Origin: Anthopleura xanthogrammica
Lineage: Eukaryota; Cnidaria; Anthozoa; Actiniaria; Actiniidae
DNA length: 64,000 bases
Direction of reading: 5' to 3'
NCBI GenBank assembly: GCA_964019055.1
Contig: OZ025214.1
Location: 1,488,001-1,552,000 of the forward strand
Shown piece after piece: positions 49,424 through 59,976 of this stretch. The stretch's first letter is position 1, and the number at the start of each line of letters is the position of its first letter. Under the pieces are notes generated by a model. The model saw only the letters and a program-made list of their open reading frames with translations. It was not told the DNA's origin and did not search any database. The position numbers and the translations under genes were made by a program.

Positions 49424-52400
49424 TCAAAAACTCAGGACTTCGAGATCCATGCAAGTCTTTAAAAAAGCTTCATCGTAGTTAAGGAAGTTCGAAGGTGCCC
49501 ATCCCCTTTGCTCTGCATCGTCTTCCACCAACCACCATCCTTCAGCTGTCTTCTCCAAAACTCTGACTTTTTTGCCTTCAAAGAGGTCAACTTCACCATC
49601 TTCTTTTGACCCCTTGTAGTCTGCTATTGCCACGTACACGTTACCTGCTGCACGGCTTGATGGTGGTGATGAACTTTCCATACCATTATCAAATGATCCA
49701 ATCTCTTTCGACATCTTTCCCTTATTATCCGGCAGATCCTCAATTTCCCCCTCATTCAACAAGTCTTCAAGAGTACAAATATTTTCATCAGAACTATCGT
49801 CGTCCGCATCCTCATGATCATATAACTTGTTTTGCTTACTTTGGTTATCATCCTCTTTTTGTCCATCCAAATTTTCCATTTGTTCCTTAGAAGACAGTGA
49901 GGAATTTTCATTGAAAGAACTAGTTTTTAATAGTGTAGCTGGTATCACCTGAGGAATCTCTCCTTCGTCTTCTGACGTAACTTTTCTCTGCTCGGTTCTT
50001 GCTTGTTTTCTCTTCGGAAGCATTCGTTCTTCATTTTCCTCAGGACTTATGAATGTTGACTCTCTCAGCTTTGCAAGAGTCTCGACAGTCATGCCACCTT
50101 GAGAGCTTACGGAATAGTTTTGCGAGATCGAGATAACCTATTTAAGTTGAATAGATAATACAGGACAAGTTATTTTTGGCATGGTTTCAGTCAACTCTTT
50201 CTTTCAAATGTTGCACATGTAATCTTGAGATAAATTGTAAGATATTCCCAGAAAAATTACGGACTTTTGCAAGTTGACAACGCCTAACTCATACATTCAC
50301 ATTGGAAACTCTCCAGACTTACGCTCTTTCTTCGGAGTGGAGGAGCCTTGTTCCCGTATTTTAACTTGTTTCCTCCAACCTTCTTGAGGTATGCTGCTGG
50401 TACTAGTCCTTCGCAGCCGTTATAACTAGCAAGAGAATGAGAAACAATTTCAGGGGTATTGAGCCATTCATTCACAGTCCACAAAGCGCTGTGCAATCAA
50501 ACAGAATCAGATACAATGGCCATGCAGTTAATTTACTGAACAAGTCCTGACTTTCTAAGCCTAAGGACGGTTTTCCTACCTAAAAGGGTATTTGAAGGTA
50601 TTTCCAGGCTCTTACCAAAACATGCAATCCTCCACGATCCTCCACACAAAAGGACCGCTAAACTTGACGGTTTTATTGAGGTTATTCCTATTGCTTTTTA
50701 AACACCTATCAAGTAAACTAATTAAGTGACCTTGCAAGTCTATACTTACATCGCCCTCCACCAACCATCTAGATTCTTCTCAATGACTTGTAGATGAACA
50801 CCAATATCAAAGCTTAACTCATCTTTAAACGTGGCTGTGTATGATGTGTTGGTAACATAACATTCCCCTAAAATGAAAGAAAAAGTTCAAGTTTTCAAGA
50901 TAAGATAATATTTAGTCTTAGTTTAATGAATTTGTCGTACCTTGGCCAGGTTGGTATCTAATCGTTGTCATGTTTTCCTCGGGGTCATCTTCGTTGCTAA
51001 GATACGAAGCTGGTGCCCAGCCTTGCTCGCCATCTGCAGTAACCAGCCACCAACCTACGAAAAAGATGTCAATAAAAGGTGAAATCCCTGGTGCATCAAG
51101 CAAAGATTCACAATCTGTACAAATCGGAAAGCACAGCTGGTGTGCGCTGCTATTGTACCATTGCGCACCTCTCAACACTATGGTCATGGATTCGATCCTC
51201 CATCTTATCATTACATGTGAGTTCTTGTTTGTTTTCTGGTGTACTTCGAGGGTACGGTATTCCGGCTATCCTCCCTCCCTAAAAAAAAATCTACTTCTTC
51301 CAATTCATTTGATCATCATGGGAACGAGGGTCAGGTCAATTTGCTAACCCATGGCTACCTGATTGAACTAGTGCTGTCCTCTTATAACAAGGACGACGAT
51401 ATATGTATTTTAACAAAAAGGTAGGTTATGTTTAAACTTTTGCTCCAATCCCACCAACGTACCAGTTTCCAGTTTTTCAATAACTTCTACTGTTTGTCCT
51501 TCTTTCAAGTCCAGTCCTGTTTTACACTCATCTACTACATCAGCTATCACACGATATTGTTCCAGGGACATAGGTCCACTGATGTTTAGGACTTCACCAC
51601 ATTAGGAAAAAGACATATATATTAGTATTGGTTTAGACGTCGAATTTCGGTTCATGTTAGATTCGACTTTTTTACTGGGCCTCAGCTCAGTTCAAACATA
51701 AATCATTAATATATATTTTTTATTGCTCCTCCCTGAAAAACATCATGTCATCATTTTCATCTCGCATGGAGACAACCAAATTTTAGGAATATAATTAGTG
51801 ATATTTATAGTCAATATTTAATTTACTTTTTGCAACGCTTTTTCGACGCCGACTTCTTGACTTCGTCTTTGGCTTCGCCATTGATATTCTGCAAATCAAC
51901 ATAAGTAATTAAAGTAACTGCTCAGGCCCGTAGCGTGCTTTCAGAGCAGGGGGGTTTGTTCGTGAATAATTGACTCCTGTTATAAGTAAATTAACATTTC
52001 ACTATCACATCAATCCTTAAATAACGCTAAAAATATCCCAAATGTGTGTGTGTGTGGGGGGGGGGGGGGTTGTTCGCACCCTTCACACACCCCCAGCCTA
52101 TGGGCCTGCTGCTCCTAGAATCAAACGACGTACATACCAAAGTAATTAGCATAGTAGATGCATTGAAGGTCAGCATTTTTTCTGCGGGCTGGTATGCATG
52201 TGCCGGTTTCATCTGAGGCCTTTTATCTTGTCAGTAAAATATACGTATTATTCCCTTTTTCAATCAGTCTCTCTTTTAGTTATATTCAGAGCAGGCTACG
52301 GAAGCACGCGACTTGATTCGAGAAGTTGCCGAACAAGTGCACGAACGAGAGAAAACAAATGCACATGAGGATTTTCTTTCGGCTATGGGGCTATTGCTCC

Positions 52401-55400
52401 CTAACGGTGCGTTTTGCAACCCCTCCCTCCATTACTGCTTCGTTTTAAGGGTATTTAATGCTAACGCGTCGTGAATCACTGAGGATCAAACTGCTATCGT
52501 CTAGCTTTGCTGACAGTGCACTTAGTCTACCTCTGCTCACTTATCCAGTCCTAACTATAAACGCGGGTAGCGCCAGACACCCAGGTTCTCGATGCAATGA
52601 CATTTATAATTTTAAGTAGACTTTTCTTACTTGCGAGTAGATTCAATATCCGCTTCTGTAGTTGTGAAGAACGTGCGTATTATATAGCACTGAGAAATGT
52701 GGTCAGGCTGGAGTACCAATTTCTGAAAATCAGTAAATAAGTAATTTGTATACTGATATATTTGAATAAATAAGTATGCTATTCAGTATCGTGCAGTGAT
52801 ATTGCGAGAGCTTGTTTCTTAACATGTTGTGGTACCTAACGTAATTGATTTACCAATGACAATGACAATGTTTTATTTAGTACCAACTTGCATAAATATT
52901 TAAATGTCGATATAAGGAGAATTTAACGTCTTAGGTACAGTCTGACTGTAATAACAACGGAAAGCTAATCTAGACAGTCAGTTGTTGGGTTCAAATAAGA
53001 AGTAAATAAAAGAAGAGAAGAAAGAGGAAACTGAGGGAGAGCTAAACCAATGGCAGAGCAAGAGATAAAGAGTTTGGGGTGACTCGAGGGCTTGCGTTTC
53101 GGAAGGGAACGATTTTGCTGCAAAGGGCGTTTCTGTTATCCCGACGAGGAAAAATGCAGAATTTCCTAAAGATTTCAACTTTTCTTTTGTTAAGCGACAT
53201 CAATCTTTCAAACACTCACATTTGTAAAGTGTGTGATACGTTCGAGTTGTTTCATCACACTTGAGCTCAACAGAAACGTCTTTTTGGCTAAAGGAATGAA
53301 AGAAAACAATAAGGTAAGTGCAAATAGAAAATTCCTCTAAAATGCTATAAATCCATGATATCAAATATAGACCCCTTGCAGCACGTCGGAATGCAGCTCA
53401 ATTTGGAGGACAAAACAATAGGTTCCATTTCCCAGGAAATTGAAATTCTTTTGTTTTGTCCTCCAAATTGAGTTGCTATGACGTCACTTAAACAGGTCTA
53501 TTCTTTTATTATGACGTCAGAAATTGAGATGCTTATTCATGATTGGTCATTTGTACCGTGCAAGCTTGGAAGGATTCTTTGGTTCTGATCATATTTGCCT
53601 GCCTCTACAGGGAACGTCTCGTGGAGCTTTTCCTGGAAAACCAGAAATAGAAGTATTAGGTTGACAACGATGATCTCATAACTACCGCCAACTGAAGAAG
53701 GTTCTGTGAGTCAGGATACACCGCTGCTTATTCTAATTGTAACCGTTATTGTTACTCAAGATGTCTTCTAAACACAGATGGGTACCGAAATTGCGTGAAC
53801 TGTGAGATTGTGACGACAATAAAATAGCGATGGTGAGATCATGATCATTTCCATATGATATTCCTAGGTAAGTTTTACTAATAATGCATTTGTCATACCA
53901 TTAATTCAAAAATCTTGCTATATTTTCTTAGTGGACACTAAATTAACCTGTCCATCGGACCACATGACATCGTGATTATTTGCATGATATTCATAGGTAT
54001 ATACTACTAGTTATAATGCATATCTCATACCATTAATTCAAAGAACTCACTGTATTTTCTGGACACTACATTAACCTGTCCATCGGACCACATGACATCG
54101 TGATCATTGGCATGATATTCATAGGTATATCCTACTAGTTATAATGCATATCTCATACCATTAATTCAAAGAACTCGCTGTATCTTCTGGACACTACATT
54201 AACCTGTCCATCGGACCACGTGACTTTCACCGCGAACACCTGGAAAAAAAAAGTCTCATTTGTTATTTATTTCATTTGGAGCAATGAGCCAACCGAGTGC
54301 CCAAAACAGGCTTTTCTTGTTACTCCCAGATTCCAATGTCTTCCAAAATATTATATCGTTTTTTTTTTACTAAGAAATTGCAGTTGTAACCTCGTTAATA
54401 TGGTGCACTGATCGAGGACTAAAGAAAGTGTATCTATTCCGGCAGGGTGTACATATTAAACAGGTTACATTATTTTCCACTTACTGCATACCTAAAAGTT
54501 TTCTTTGTTTAATATTCATCAAGATGTATCTCGGACACATCCCGATGAATACGTTAGTAGCATGCAGATCAAGTAAGAGATAAGTACTGAGAATGGAGGC
54601 AATAAGCCATATAAAGCCCTCGGGCCGTAGAACATAACAAAACCAACCATTTTTGCATACATGGGATACCTGTTCACTTTCTTTGTCATTTATCATGCCT
54701 GAGATCACTTATACACTTAGCCTTACGAGAGGAAAATACAAGCATGATTTAGCCTTAGTGGTATTACAGCTAATGACCAGTAACCCGAATGTTATGGTGC
54801 CTTTGAATAGATGACTTATAAACGAGGCTAAGCCTGTACAAATGAGTCTGTAGTCTTCAAAAACAGCGGTTTCCATCGAATGTGAAACTGGAGTATTGGA
54901 GTTTCGGCGACTTCGTTTGAAATTCCAAATCTCGGCGCCAACTATGATCAAAACTCCAGAAACTCATAATATTTTTATTTAAAAAAATTTTTTTTTGAAG
55001 TTGATACTTAGCGATGTGGCTGGCAATTGAATTCTTTTGGTAAATATTTCACAATCATTCATGATAGCGGGTCCAAAACCTAATTTTTAACTGATTTTTT
55101 TTGGAATATCGGAGGCGTTGATCGGAGATTTGAAATGTTAATATTAAGACTTGAAAACTACATTTGAATTCTCGGATTTACTGGTCACGCGTGACGTAAA
55201 TTAGCTGTAACTGCCATTCTATCATTCTATCCCTAAATGAGACATTATTGGCAACCTGATTGAATTTGAGAATCAGAATGAGCGAGCGGAAGAGGAATAA
55301 CGTTAATGAAATAAATAGATAATAGAGGTCCAAGAATGCTACCTTGGGGGGCACCAATAAAAACAGGAAAAGCACCAGAGAGAAAACCTTTAGAAGAGGT

Positions 55401-56328
55401 GAGCTGGCGCCGTCTAATAGCCCGATATTTTTCTTAAAAAAAGTACCTCATTGCAGGCGTTAAGGTTACTTAGACCTGTTATATATACTGTTAAATATAT
55501 ATTTGAATATTGAAGGGTTTTAAAAACACGGATGACTTCAACACAAGGAACGGACCTCAAATATATTCGACTAAGTTCTCAGATGATTCCGGCACTCCAA
55601 AATTGTCATGACTGTCTTACAAGATGGGATGGCGGAAAAAGTGGACTAGAACAAAGGAGCTATGTTATGTGAATGTTAAGAAAAAGCAAGGAATAATTAA
55701 CAGGAAAGAGACAAATTAACATGATTGACTTGTTGCAGTTGTTGTTTGAGTATCGGTTTCTTCTAGTTAATGCAATAACATGAATGCTTCTTTGGTCTTA
55801 AGTGGAGATTTGGTATTTGCGGAATCTAGTATTTCAAAAGAACCATTAGAGCACAATGGACCTCTTTGGTTTGGGCGTAATGTTTTCCCATTTAGATGAT
55901 AAGATTCTTTGTTTTCAGTTGTATGCTAATGTGTCTTTTTAGTGCAACCGTTAAACTATATTATTAATGATTACTACGTTTAGATATCATCCGATGTTAT
56001 TGTCAAGTGAATAGTCGAAAAAATGGAACGTTAAATGGAACTGAGAGCGGGCGCGGACAGAAATGATGATATAAAACTTGTCTAAGAAAACCAGGAAACT
56101 TGCACAAAGCTGACTTAATTGCAAAATGCAGATTTCAGCTAAACGTTTAGAGTAAACTATAAATTGTTTCTTTTCGTGCTCTTTCTCGTGAAATTAATAT
56201 GCATAATGATAAATATTATATTCGATAGGAATGAAGGGTTTCAAGTTGAAACAACTTACTATGTGCTTGTTGGGTTTCTTTCGGGTCTTTACCCCCTCAA
56301 CTGACAAGTCTTTCAGTGTTCGTTCCAT
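49424..56328 (-). CDS. SH3PXD2: PX + multi-SH3 scaffold protein, SH3PXD2-like, copy 2 (shortened, 11 exons)
   Basis: Exons, 5' to 3' on the - strand: 56260-56328, 54159-54239, 53557-53632, 53220-53287, 52631-52722, 51827-51888, 51463-51591, 50941-51054, 50750-50867, 50323-50425 and 49424-50137; 541 aa. Exon 1 differs from copy 1 by one silent base. PX and the first two SH3 domains are intact (S-R-R-Y-S-E-F-F; G-W-W-L-V-T-A-D-G; G-L-V-P-A-A-Y-L). The last exon encodes 237 residues against 569 in copy 1. Most of the disordered linker is gone, SH3-3 (about 469-525) is kept, and the C-terminal SH3-like part is replaced by a 15-20-residue tail. Exon 7 starts 3 nt later than in copy 1. It reads as an expressed paralogue, since every frame is open, with a reduced linker. 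Confidence 0.86.
52280..52406 (+). pseudogene. Orphan exon-like fragment inside an intron of copy 2, opposite strand
   Basis: A polypyrimidine tract plus CTCTTTTAG is followed by 42 open codons (L-Y-S-E-Q-A-T-E-A-R-D-L, acidic, helical-looking, ending L-L-L-P-N-G) and a donor-like G|GTGCGT. Composition is more coding-like than its surroundings. There are no partner exons on the + strand nearby. I do not recognise the protein; it could be a transduced or stranded exon, or chance. Confidence 0.35.
53368..53500. mobile_element. MITE, TAGACCCCTT family, copy 5
   Basis: TAGACCCCTTGCAGCACGTC at the left and GACGTCACTTAAACAGGTCTA at the right. It lies in intron 3 of PX-SH3 copy 2 and is absent from the same intron of copy 1, so it inserted after the gene duplication. 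Confidence 0.88.
53899..54097 (-). pseudogene. Two extra partial copies of the PX-domain exon 2 in copy 2
   Basis: The intact exon is 54159-54239. Downstream in the same intron, 53899-53967 and 54031-54097 repeat its 3' part and donor (TACCATTAATTCAAAGAACT...TAACCTGTCCATCGGACCAC), spaced about 130 bp apart. Both lack the first 17 or so exon bases and the acceptor AG, so they cannot be spliced in normally. Copy 1 has just one such exon. Confidence 0.87.
54797..54905. repeat. Dispersed repeat, copy of 28325-28440
   Basis: Shares TTTGAATAGATGACTTATAA, GGCTAAGCCTGTACAAATGA and TTCAAAAACAGCGGTTT with the KIF11 intron copy. It lies in intron 1 of PX-SH3 copy 2. Confidence 0.75.
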
Positions 56329-57548
56329 GGTGTCTTCGTCTAGTTAGCTTGCTTTGGGAATACTGCACTTTGGTTGTATCTTAAGAGCAGTCGATCCAAG
56401 ACTGTCTGGATATAGCCAGTGAATGTGATCTTGAACGATTGCAGCTCAAGGTTAATCGCGTAGCAACACAAAACATGTCATGCGTGCATCAACAATCAAT
56501 ATCATTTGATTATGGTTATGACGTTCTTTTTTAAGTGTAAACCGTGCACTCAATCATATAGTTTATGTAATTGTAATCCAGTATTGATATATTGTCGGGT
56601 AACTTCACGATAATCGTCTTTATTATGTCTCTCGAACTTCAGTTTTGTTGGAGATATGTGATCAAGCTGATAGTTATAATCGTTAGGATTATGACTATGA
56701 TCATGATTTTGTGGTTCACACGTCTCGTTATAAATATGACTACGATTAGCTCTACGCCGTGTGAACCAGGCTTGAGAGACCAGCAAGCCTTCGGGCGATT
56801 CATTGTTTTTGAACTCGTGGGTTCTATGACTGTTGATCAGGAAACTGCACAAATGAGTACGTAATTGAAATGGCTTATCAAACGCATGACAACATTTGGA
56901 CTGACCCCTTAAACAAAAAGCAATGACATGGCTTGTCAAATGGAGTCTTTCAGCTCTTTCAACTCTTTCCGCTTTCCGCCGTTTAGTTTTATTAGTTTCC
57001 GCTTTTTACCGCGACCGTTATCAAATGAAGCCATTTAATTCTAATTCATCATCGAAGAACATATGTTTGTCATTTTTATCTAGTACTAGCCGTTTAATAT
57101 TGCAAGTAAAGTGATTATAAATGTGAATACTGACGAAAAGTGACAACATGATCATTTGATTTTAAATCTTTACTGAGGAGTGCTGCGGAGAATATTTCGG
57201 ATGCCGATATTTGAGTGATCATAAGCTTGTTTGCTACATGATTTATGGATAATAATAAGTAGTAAAGCTTTCCTAATAGCATATGGAAAAACAATTACAA
57301 ATAGAAAAAGAAAATGAAATTGCTATGTCAAGTTTTATAAATATTTATAAAACTCATGAATAATCAATGAGGAAAACACAATAGAAATCATTGTTCGTGG
57401 AGGAGGTTGTATATCTGATACAAAATCGTCCTGATTTGCATAAACTTTAACTCCAATTTTCTCAGCCAAATTCAATTTTATCTTTAAAATTTTAGTAGAA
57501 CATGAATGTATACACCTAGACGTTTCATAAGTAATATACAATATTCGT

Positions 57549-57618
57549 GTCCGTGTTGTATCAGATATACAATCACTCGCCTTCGGCTCGTGGTTGTATA
57601 TCTGATACAACACGGCCA
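57549..57618. mobile_element. Palindrome with GTTGTATCAGATATACAA arms
   Basis: GTGTTGTATCAGATATACAA and TTGTATATCTGATACAACAC face each other around TCACTCGCCTTCGGCTCGTGG. A third arm is near 57408-57424. Confidence 0.75.
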
Positions 57619-58208
57619 CTCATATTGTATATATTACATACAAACATGGGAGAAGAATACACGTCGGCTTAGAAATCAAATAGCATGAAGAGATAAAAGA
57701 AGTTAAGTCATGCGGGTCACTAAGTTTGATATGACTGGATTGTGAGAAAGACAACTTGAAATGTGTATATTATCGTACCATACTGTGCAATATGCTCAAA
57801 AAAAATTCTCGGCTGGTTTAGTTCAGCTTGAACAGACAAATAAACAGTTTATCAAACAGAAATCTGGAACGTCGATGATCATTGAAGTGAACGTAGGCGT
57901 AAACAGGATAGATTAGATATTAATTTTATTGTTATGAATTGAAATTGTATTGTTATCTTATCAATGTTATATATATTGCCATCGGAATATCCAATATAGC
58001 TTTTATCTAAATATTTTTAGTAAAATTCTACTACTATACTATTGCAAATCCTGCATTCTGATTGGCTAACGTACTCACTATCTATCAGCCGATAGATAGT
58101 GGGTAGAGAAAGCCGGAATGTTTTTGAAAAAATGGCGGCTTTTCCTTCGCGCTTTTGTGAAGTTTAGTTTAGTTTAGTATAGTATAGTTTAGTTGAGATT
58201 TTTACTAA

Positions 58209-58320
58209 AACAATTAGAAGACTCACTCTCGATTTCTATCGGCTTTGATAGTTGACTCGGGGCCGGAGCCCCTCGTCAACTATCAGCCGATAGAAATGTC
58301 GAGTTCGTCTTCTAATTGTT
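58209..58320. mobile_element. Foldback element with 40-bp arms
   Basis: AACAATTAGAAGACTCACTC...GATTTCTATCGGC...GATAGTTGAC and the inverse, around CTCGGGGCCGGAGCCCC. A related GATAGATAGT palindrome is at about 58076-58101. Confidence 0.8.
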
Positions 58321-59194
58321 AAATAGATTTGAATGGTTCAGCCAAATATTTATGCCGAATGTTTATGTATTTTAGTCATTATCTTTTAACATGTAGAAAG
58401 TTCGTGAAATAAAAATTGCTTGTTAAAGTGTAATAGTCAAACAGACACGAAAGAAAACAATGGAATTAGGGTCTACTAAAGTGTATTAGTATAATATCTT
58501 TTTCACGGTTAAGTAATTTCACTCTGTACTATCGATCATAATAAAATGGGGTCTAACTGAAAGCATATGCATCTGGACTCTGATTGACTATGATCTATGG
58601 ACTATGATCACTGGTGTATCAAACCTCATACACGTGATATGATACAGCTCACTGACTGAGCTCAAATTTCTAGTACAAAGCATGATGGGAAACTGAGTCC
58701 TTATGCTTTTTTGACTCCTCTAAAAACTCATCTGACAATTTTTCCTTTGACATTTTCTATGGAAATGTAAGTATTTCAACAGACGAAAATAACAGAGTAA
58801 TTGTTTTAATGATATTTCTTTTGATTTCCCTGTTACATTTTTGACTCACTTTCCCAGAGTGCTTTATGAGTATTGATGAATGAATTTGAAAAAAAAAATC
58901 TATTTCTAATTCTAATCTACTTATCTTTATTCATGAAGACAAGATAGTCGACCAAATGAAAATAGTTTTTCCTAGTTCAATTTTAAACCACAAATATTGG
59001 GCTTAGTTTACGACATGATATCTGGCATTACCAAGGCCATTTAACAAGCACAAGCTATAGTGATTATATTTTCACTTAAAATAGACCATGACAATGTAGT
59101 AGGAACAGTTCTTATTTTTGTCGATCGATCCTTCCATCCTCCCCATTCATTCGACCAACACAATTCATGATGCATACTATTCTTGGTTCGTCCT

Positions 59195-59298
59195 ATAGAC
59201 CCGGGCGAAACAATAGGTTCCAATTCTCAGGAGATTAAAATTATTTTGTTTTGCCCTCCAAATTGAGCTGCTGTGACGACCCCTGTGAAAGGGGTCTA
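59195..59298. mobile_element. MITE, TAGACCCCTT family, copy 6 (degenerate)
   Basis: TATAGACCCGGGCGAAACAA at the left, CTCCAAATTGAGCTGCTGTG inside and GTGAAAGGGGTCTA at the right. Confidence 0.75.
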
Positions 59299-59492
59299 TT
59301 CCAATTCTTTCTGGAATTATGGTACACATAATAGAATGAATCTTACATTTTTAGCAGGAAAAAATGCTATATTCTACCTTGACCTATCTAGAACAGTAAT
59401 ATACTAAGGGCGTCAGCTATTTCATAGCTCCAGATAATTTGAGGCCCGACTTGATAAAATACAGTGAATTCATTAAAATTATATTTAAAATA

Positions 59493-59620
59493 TTAAGGCC
59501 CGGTTTAGACATCGAAGTTCACATGTGCTGAATCTAATGCAAATGATTTCAAACGATAGATTTTTGCTTATTTGCATTAGATTCGGCACATGTAAACTTC
59601 AACGTCTAAACCGGGCCTTA
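59493..59620. mobile_element. MITE, TTAAGGCCCGGTTTAGAC ends
   Basis: TTAAGGCCCGGTTTAGACAT and CGTCTAAACCGGGCCTTA, with inner arms ATGTGCTGAATCTAATGCAA / TTGCATTAGATTCGGCACAT. Degraded relatives are near 10745-10787 and 51630-51690. Confidence 0.88.
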
Positions 59621-59777
59621 GTTATACCTCAAATTCAATGAAATTCTTGTTTCACTGTCATTCATTCCAGCAATTTCGGGAAAGGTATATTAAGTTCTAT
59701 TAGATATTTTCAGGATTTTTGTCAGAAAAAGCACTTGGTAAAGCTAGCTCTGGACATTCTTGTAGCTTATGAAATAT

Positions 59778-59938
59778 ACCTCTTTAGCTTCGTTGTTTGT
59801 TGTGCCCATTTCAGACCATGTGATGCCACTCTTGAGAGGTGATTCTTTCATGTGTAAATATTTTAACAAAAGAACATTTCTCAAGGGAATGAAACCTGGT
59901 CTGAAATGGGCAATTTGCATACGAAGGTTAAGAGGTCT
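59778..59938. mobile_element. MITE, ACCTCTTTAGCTTCG ends
   Basis: Arms ACCTCTTTAGCTTCG...GCCCATTTCAGACCATG and CTGGTCTGAAATGGGC...CGAAGGTTAAGAGGT. Confidence 0.8.
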
Positions 59939-59976
59939 ATTCCCGCCATTTGTGGATAAAAACATTCTTTATCAAT

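Larger units (their letters stand above)
56329..59976. other. Intergenic region between PX-SH3 copy 2 and the ZNFX1-type gene
   Basis: The right part near 58910-59010 is the duplicated 5' flank of the PX-SH3 genes (ATCTACTTATCTTT, TCGACCAA, TTCAATTT...AACCCACA-type blocks). Several foldbacks occur: 57549-57618, 58209-58320, 59195-59298, 59493-59620 and 59778-59938. I searched the - strand for the exon expected to complete the RZ zinc finger of the ZNFX1-type gene and did not find it. Confidence 0.6.
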
